Position numbers and translations under genes: made by a program
Notes under the pieces: model-generated
Told to the model about the DNA's origin: nothing
The model's input: the letters and a program-made list of their open reading frames with translations, nothing else
The model's database searches: none
DNA from: Geosiphon pyriformis
Taxonomy: Eukaryota > Glomeromycota > Glomeromycetes > Archaeosporales > Geosiphonaceae
Direction of reading: 5' to 3'
Assembly (NCBI GenBank): GCA_016748015.1
Contig: JAAOMT010000176.1
Coordinates: 296,434 to 360,433, forward strand
DNA length: 64,000 nt
Shown here: piece by piece, positions 58,640 to 64,000 of the stretch
Layout of the letters: every line of letters begins with the position of its first letter
Numbering within the stretch: position 1 is the first letter of the stretch

Positions 58640-59725
58640 TGGTATTGGTAGATGATGATGCTATTTGCGTAATATGATTTTAGTCGATCATTATGTGCTG
58701 CTTTGGCTAAGATTTTGTTGTCCCATCTTAATTTATAAGCTCTATTTCCAAGAATTTTTTTTATGTGAAATGATCCATTCTATTTGGGGTCAAATTTTCC
58801 ACTTCATTGTTTTTCCGCTTTGGTATGATGTAAAAGTACTTTGTCTCCAATCTTGAATTTAACTGGTTTGTCTGGTAGTTGATTATTATATCTTTCTTTT
58901 TGTTTTTCTTGTGACTTTTGGATGTTATCAGCTGCTTTTTGTCATCTGTTTTCCAGTGTTTTTATTAAGTTATATGTTTTTTTCAACAAGGTTTCTTGGA
59001 AATTATCTTTTGTTATTGGTTCAGTTGAATATGTATTGACCTCTATCTCAACTGGTAATATTGTTGTTCTACCATATACCAATTCAAATGGTATTGCTTG
59101 TGTGATATCTTGCTTTATTGTCCAATAAGCAAATAATACTGATGGTATCAACAAATCCCATTTTTTTTGATTTTCTTGACTGATTTTGGCAATTGCTTCA
59201 CACAGTGTTCTTTTAAATCTTTAAACTAAACCATTTGTTTGTGGATGGTATGGTGATGATACTGGTCTTTTGATTCCAAATCAGTGACTTAATTCCACTA
59301 ATGTTCTGTTCACAAAGTGAGTTTCTTAATCTGATAGTAGTTTTTTTGAACATTCATGTTGACAAATCAAATCTTGATGAACGAATTTGGCAACAGATTC
59401 TGTATCTGCTCTTTGAATGGCTTTTGCTTCTGGTCATTTAGTGAGATGATTCATAGCTACTGCAATATATTTGTTGCTTCTGCTGGTGATTGTTAATGGT
59501 CTGACTAAGTCAATTCCGATATGGTTAAATAATTGTCCCACTTTGATTGGTCTTAATGGTTCACTGAGTTTTGTTCCACCTTTTCTCTAACAAACATCAC
59601 AATTCTGAACATATTGAATAATATCTGGATACATTGATGGCCAATAGTATTTTTTTCTGGTTCTTTCCATGGTTGCTTCTTTATGAAAATGTCCTGCTGT
59701 TGGATCTGAGTGCATGTTGAATAAT
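58640..59725 (-). pseudogene. Element 2 integrase
   Basis: HHCC domain at about 59720-59580 (HSDPTAGHFHKEATMERTRK, then VQNCDVC). Core: GIDLVRPLTITSRSNKYIAV carries the first Asp, LLSD-stop-ETHFVNR the second, and PYHPQTNGLV-stop-RFKRTL the third block, where the expected Glu codon is a TAA/TAG-type stop. The 70-codon open stretch 59154-58942 reads LIPSVLFAYWTIKQDITQAI. The C-terminal domain (KFKIGDKVLLHHTKAEKQ) is at about 58860-58800. Confidence 0.87.
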
Positions 59726-59989
59726 ATTGTTTCTTTTTCTGGTTCTGTGATTACTCTGATTGGTTGATCTGGATTTTTTCTGTTCTTTTGGTAAAGTATA
59801 TTTTGATAATTGATAAAATATTTTGATTGTTGTTTAATGTTCCTTTGTTCTTTTTGAGATAATTTCTCCTTGAACAGTTGGGTATTTATATAATGTTGTA
59901 GTTGTTAGTATTTTTGTATATTCATCTTTTGTTATATTTTTGGTTTGAAATGTTTTTAGATTTGTCTCATTTGTAATAGTCCATCAGTA

Positions 59990-61240
59990 TTTCTATTGTT
60001 TTTTCCCTTTTTATAATGTACTGTATAATTAAATGGTGAAAGTTCTATTTTCTATCTGGCATGGCAATTGTCTGCAAATTTTTGTTTTTGAATTGAAGTC
60101 AATTCTTTGTGATCAGTGTACACTTCAAACTTTTGGCTCAAGTATTCCTTCTATTTGATAACAGTCCAATAGATAGCTAAGTGTTCTAGTGCTGGAGTTC
60201 CATAGTTCTTTTCAGCTAGACTTAAGCTTCTACTGGCATAAGCTACTGGATGTTCTCTTTCATCTGGTTTTTTCTGTGATAGTACTGCTCCCAATGTTTG
60301 GCCAGATGCATCAGTAGTAATGCTGAATAATTTGCTGTGATCTGGATACATTAATACTAGAGCTTGAATAAGCTTTCTTCTTAAGATATCAAAAGCTTTT
60401 TGTTGAGTTTCTGTCCATTCATACTTCACATTCTTTGTTTGAAGTTGGTGTAGTGATTGGGTTATTTTGGAAAAATTCTTGATGAAGTGGCAGTAGTATC
60501 CAGCAAATCCCAAGAATGCTCTCAATTCTGTGAGATTATTTGGTACTAGAAAGTTTTTGACAGTCTTAATTTTGTCTGGATCTGTTTTTATTCCATCTTT
60601 GCTTACCACATGTTCCAAAAACTTGAGTTCAGTTTTTCTAAAGAAACATTTAGTTGCATTTAATTTTAGTCTGGCTCTTCTTAACCTTTCAAACACTTGT
60701 TGAAGATGATACAGATAATCATTGAATGTTTTTGAGAACACATTGGTATCATCCAAGTATATGACTACTGACTTCTATAGTAGTCCAATATATACAATTT
60801 TCATTAGCCATTGGAATGTGGCTGGTGCATTTATCAATCCAAATGGCATGACTTCAAATTCAAAATTTCTTTTTCTTGTGATAAATGCTGTTTTCTCTTT
60901 GTTGGCTGAATTCATGGCTACTTGCCAATAACCACTATCCAAATTCAGTATTGAAAACCATTTATTTTCTCCAAAAGCATTAAACAGCTCTTGGATTTTG
61001 GGCGTTGGATAGTTATCTTCTTTGGTTACTCTATTCAGTTTCTGGTAATCTACACAAAAGCAGATTTTCCCATTTTTCTTTTGGACTAGTACCACTGGTA
61101 ATGACCATGGGCTCATTGATGGCTGAATTAGCCCATTGTTAAGCATTTGGTTAATTTTTTGACGAATGATCTTATGGCTAGCTGGTGGTACTCTGTATGC
61201 TCTTTGTTTAATTGGCATTGCATCTCCAGTTTTGATCTGA
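59990..61240 (-). pseudogene. Element 2 reverse transcriptase and RNase H
   Basis: RT begins in the long 62493-60775 frame (SPWSLPVVLVQKKNGKICFC; DYQKLNRVTKEDNYPTPKIQ; WFSILNLDSGYWQVAMNSAN; PFGLINAPATFQWLMKIVYI). A TAG at 60775-60777 replaces the Trp seen as TGG in element 1, after which the frame reopens with VVIYLDDTNVFSKTFNDYLY (active site YLDD). RNase H follows (FSITTDASGQTLGAVLSQKK; NYGTPALEHLAIYWT; VYTDHKELTS), with stops from 60151 on. Confidence 0.92.
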
Positions 61241-61769
61241 TGCTGGATGATGTTGGTTCTGCCAAATTCGTTTTTGCTGGCAAAAATGTTATTGAAGTTG
61301 CTGAGTAACATCTTTAGTTGCATCTGTTGGAGTGGGTCTAGATTCCCTATGTTTATCTGTTCCAATTGTTCTGGTTGAAGCAGATAACATTCATTTCGTC
61401 CATAGATGGTTTGTGATATGATATTCACATATCCACAAAGCTGTGAAAAATCTGGAATATAGTTTGGTGGTTGGTTCTCAACTTTGGTGGTTAAATATCC
61501 AATGATAGTTCTTTTTGGTATTTCAATAATACATCTTGTTGTGTTGTAGATGAGAATTTTGATATTCTTGGGGCTGTTGGCTGATATGTAGAAATTGGTG
61601 AGTCCAATTTCTCTTGATTCACAAATGATAGCTTCTTTTTCAAACAACTGAGCTTGATTCTTTACTTCTCTTTTTATAGCTAACATATACTGGTCATATG
61701 GTGGAATGAAAATTGTGTGATGAGTTGAAATAATTTCTTTTTTGTCAACAATTTTTTCCTCTGCCATAT

Positions 61770-62250
61770 TAACTGGTATATTTATTCTACCCATTGATCC
61801 AAATCCTTGTATCTCTCTAGCAGTAATCCCCAATTCTTCTCTGTTTTTTACTAACACTAGCTGAAATACTTTCACCAAAGGTAAGAATATTGCCTGTGCT
61901 ATCTTTTCATTTGGATCTATGATATATATTTTTTCTGAGTTATTTTGTAGCATAGCAATGATATTTCCTACATATCCTGTGTCAATTATTCCTTTTCTAA
62001 TGTTGATTCCCTTTTTTGCTAAGCTACTTTTGGATGCTAATTGAACCATTGTTGTTGCTAGAATTTCCAGTGCTATTTTCAGATTGATGCAAGTGCATAA
62101 GTAAGGTTCTAATTTGATGGAATTTTTCTCCAGATATCTCAGATCAAATCCTGCATCAGTATCATGTGTGTGTTTAGGCATAATATCTTCATTATTATCA
62201 CTAAACCATTTCAGTTCTTGCTCTTTGGTAAGATCAGGTAGAGCGATATA
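61770..62250 (-). CDS. Element 2 dUTPase domain (within a 572-codon open stretch)
   Basis: Part of the uninterrupted frame 62493-60775. Residues about 111-245 carry the five trimeric-dUTPase motifs: DTDAGFDLRY (motif 1), LASKSSLAKKGINI (motif 2; the usual Arg is Lys), GIIDTGYVGNIIAML (motif 3, catalytic Asp present), NEKIAQAIFLP (motif 4) and GFGSMGR (motif 5). An acidic Asn-rich linker (residues 40-85) separates it from the Cys-rich domain. About 200 residues between motif 5 and RT (for example FIPPYDQYMLAIKREVKNQA and EIPKRTIIGYLTTKV) resemble a second beta-rich domain repeated in element 1. The domain could still fold; the polyprotein as a whole is interrupted. Confidence 0.85.
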
Positions 62251-62429
62251 TGTTTCGGAGTTTAAATTAGAGTCTGGATTGTTGTTATTTTTGTTGTTGT
62301 TTTGAGCAGAACTAAAACCAGTGTTTTCATCATCATCATTGTCAGAGTTTGAATTGGGATTGAAAATTGATTTTGATTCTGATGCACAGTTGCTCATTGG
62401 TTTGTCTTCTTCTGGAATTGTGTAGATCA

Positions 62430-63085
62430 TACATGGTAGTGGATTGTAAATAAGGTCACACTCATTACAATACTTGAAGTTACATGGGATCAAACAGTGG
62501 TCACATAATCAGATGTTTATTTCTTCCAAGCATTGTTTCTGTTTCTTTCTGGTGGGTGCCAATTGTTGGTAATGTTTATGGAATTCCTTTGAATTGTCCT
62601 TGATGTTGCCAAAAATGTTGAAAGTTTAGATGTATTCAGGTTCAAGAAGTGATAAAGGGTTGTTTTTGATTTTTAGTAGTTCACTGGTTGTTGCACTTTC
62701 TGCTTTTGCATATGCCATTCTTCAGAGTTCATGTTTGTCATGGAAATATCCTTCTAATTGTTACAACACTCTTTTCCAGACATCATCGATTAGTGTGTCT
62801 TTGCATATCCAGTCATTGATTAAGATTGTATATTGGCACATTTCATCGCACATTCCTCCTTGTTTAGGAATGTTGTTCCACATTCCTTCATTTGGAAGAG
62901 TTTCTCTACAAGCTAAACATGGTGTATTATCCCATTTTCTCACTTGTTTTAGCCTTCCAAAATGTTCAACAAGATATGCGTGGCAATAAAACTTAGTTGC
63001 CATCTGGTATTCTTTGTTATCAGCACAGCATACACCCATTGAAGACAATTTCTTACCACAATTGGCACATATAAGCTTTAGTCAA
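62430..63085 (-). pseudogene. Element 2 Cys-rich domain
   Basis: CANCGKKLSSMGVCCADNKE, ATKFYCHAYLVEHFGRLKQV, NTPCLACRETLPNEGMWNNI, GGMCDEMCQYTILINDWICK, then (after stops near 62755 and 62510) CDHCLIPCNFKYCNECDLIY. At least six CxxC-like pairs suggest two or three zinc sites. It is located between protease and dUTPase as in element 1. Confidence 0.72.
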
Positions 63086-63495
63086 TAATAATTTGGTTGT
63101 GGTAGTGTGTAAGTATATGCATAATAAATGGTGATTGGTATTGGAATTTCTTCATTCTCTTTCCTTTTTTCTTTGTGGTTATCTTTTTCTCACTCCCAGG
63201 TTGTTGGTAGTTTGTTTTGATCGTTTTCAGTTCTCTAGACTTAATCCAAATTCCAGGTAAGTTCTTCTGTTTGTTTTCCTTTTCCCTTATTGTTCCAGGA
63301 TAATATTGGTGGTAATTTGTTGTGGTTGTCTTTATCAGCCCAGGAAACTTGATAGACTTCCCAGGTAGGTTTCTCTTTTTCTTTTTTCAATTCAATAAGT
63401 GGAGCTGATGGTGTGATAATAGGTTTGAAATGGCCATATATGGCTGGTATGCATGTGTTTCATTTGTTTTGGCTAAGCTGGAGCTCTTGGGTGTT

Positions 63496-63840
63496 TTAGT
63501 TGAGTGTTGCATTGATTTTGGACAGCCAGTTATTATTCACTAGTGCTTGGTATTGAGTGGCTTCTATGACTAATATCTTGATTGGTACAGTGATACTATT
63601 GATTTTTATGAGCAAATTATTTATTTCACCAATTGGAGTCTTGGTGGCTCCATCAGCTGTAATTATCTTTATACTGGCAGCTCGATTAACTCGATGACCT
63701 AATTGGTCTATAAGCTGTCTTATGATGATGCTGCCAGTTGATCCACTATCTAGGATCAGTTTGATGAACTGACCATCAATTTTGGCATCTGTGTACATCG
63801 CCATGATAGATTTTTCCTCAAGTGTGGCTCTACTGAACAA
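63496..63840 (-). CDS. Element 2 aspartic protease (open frame)
   Basis: Uninterrupted 114-codon stretch: IMAMYTDAKIDGQFIKLILD, then the active site LDSGSTGSIIIRQLIDQLGH, IITADGATKTPIGEINNLLI and KILVIEATQYQALVNNNWLS. It covers the whole retropepsin-like fold; the second conserved block (ADGATKTPIGE) is intact. It ends at a stop at 63496-63498 where element 1 has Asp-Trp. The gag part upstream is outside the window. Confidence 0.85.
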   Translation of the reverse strand: MFSRATLEEKSIMAMYTDAKIDGQFIKLILDSGSTGSIIIRQLIDQLGHRVNRAASIKIITADGATKTPIGEINNLLIKINSITVPIKILVIEATQYQALVNNNWLSKINATLN

Positions 63841-64000
63841 AAGAGTTTCTGTCAGTTCCTTGATTTCGAAGGGAAATATTGCTGCTAGAGACTCGTTTTC
63901 TATGACAGTGGCTAGTGGAATATTGGTAAGTGGTTGCTTCTGGTTGGGTTCCCAGGTGTTGGATAAGGCATCTTTTAGAGTAACCAGAAGGCTTAAATAG

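Larger units (their letters stand above)
56965..64000 (-). mobile_element. Second dUTPase-bearing Ty3/Gypsy element (element 2), 5' end outside window
   Basis: Same domain order as element 1 but read on the minus strand and clearly diverged: protease, Cys-rich domain, dUTPase, reverse transcriptase/RNase H, integrase, ORF3, polypurine tract, 3' LTR. gag and the 5' LTR lie beyond 64000. Fewer stops than in element 1, including one uninterrupted 572-codon stretch, so it is the younger or less mutated copy. Confidence 0.9.

Overview
The window looks like nuclear DNA of a filamentous fungus, most likely an arbuscular mycorrhizal fungus (Glomeromycotina, Rhizophagus-like). The reasons are short-intron genes of fungal type, very high A+T between genes, and LINE and Ty3/Gypsy families whose conserved domains I recognise from that group. 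The species call is inference. Two gene islands sit in a much larger repeat-filled, A+T-rich background.

Gene island 1 (about 2.5-12.9 kb) holds four genes: the alpha subunit of translation factor eIF2B (minus, nine exons) and threonine synthase (plus, three exons), which share a 164 bp divergent promoter; an F-box/leucine-rich-repeat protein (minus); and a Tubby-domain protein (minus). Gene island 2 (about 32.4-39.7 kb) holds a TRAPP-II subunit Trs65-like protein (minus) divergent from a long multi-exon fungal protein of unknown function with a C-terminal membrane segment (plus).

The region 12.9-32 kb, and also the first 1.2 kb, is a graveyard of one LINE superfamily on both strands: 3' fragments at 1-1165, 14540-15450, 19691-20835 and 31130-31560 (plus) and 21376-22430 (minus), a longer minus copy at 15880-18690, and a nearly full-length but ruined plus copy at 22691-30815. 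The decay is dominated by G-to-A and C-to-T changes.

From 40.8 kb to the end there is a nest of elements. A better-preserved LINE (ORF1 with RRM-like domains and a CCHC knuckle; ORF2 with endonuclease, reverse transcriptase, RNase H) is split at 46020 by a complete 9.9 kb Ty3/Gypsy-type LTR element (46020-55927). The LINE resumes at 55928 and is cut again at about 56964 by a second, related LTR element on the minus strand that runs off the window end. Both LTR elements share an unusual order: gag (seen in the first), protease, Cys-rich domain, dUTPase, reverse transcriptase, RNase H, integrase, then an extra unrecognised ORF that ends right at the polypurine tract. Both also have about 40 bp tandem palindromic repeats in the LTR. 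The dUTPase/Cys-rich cassette and the post-integrase ORF are the most interesting signals here.
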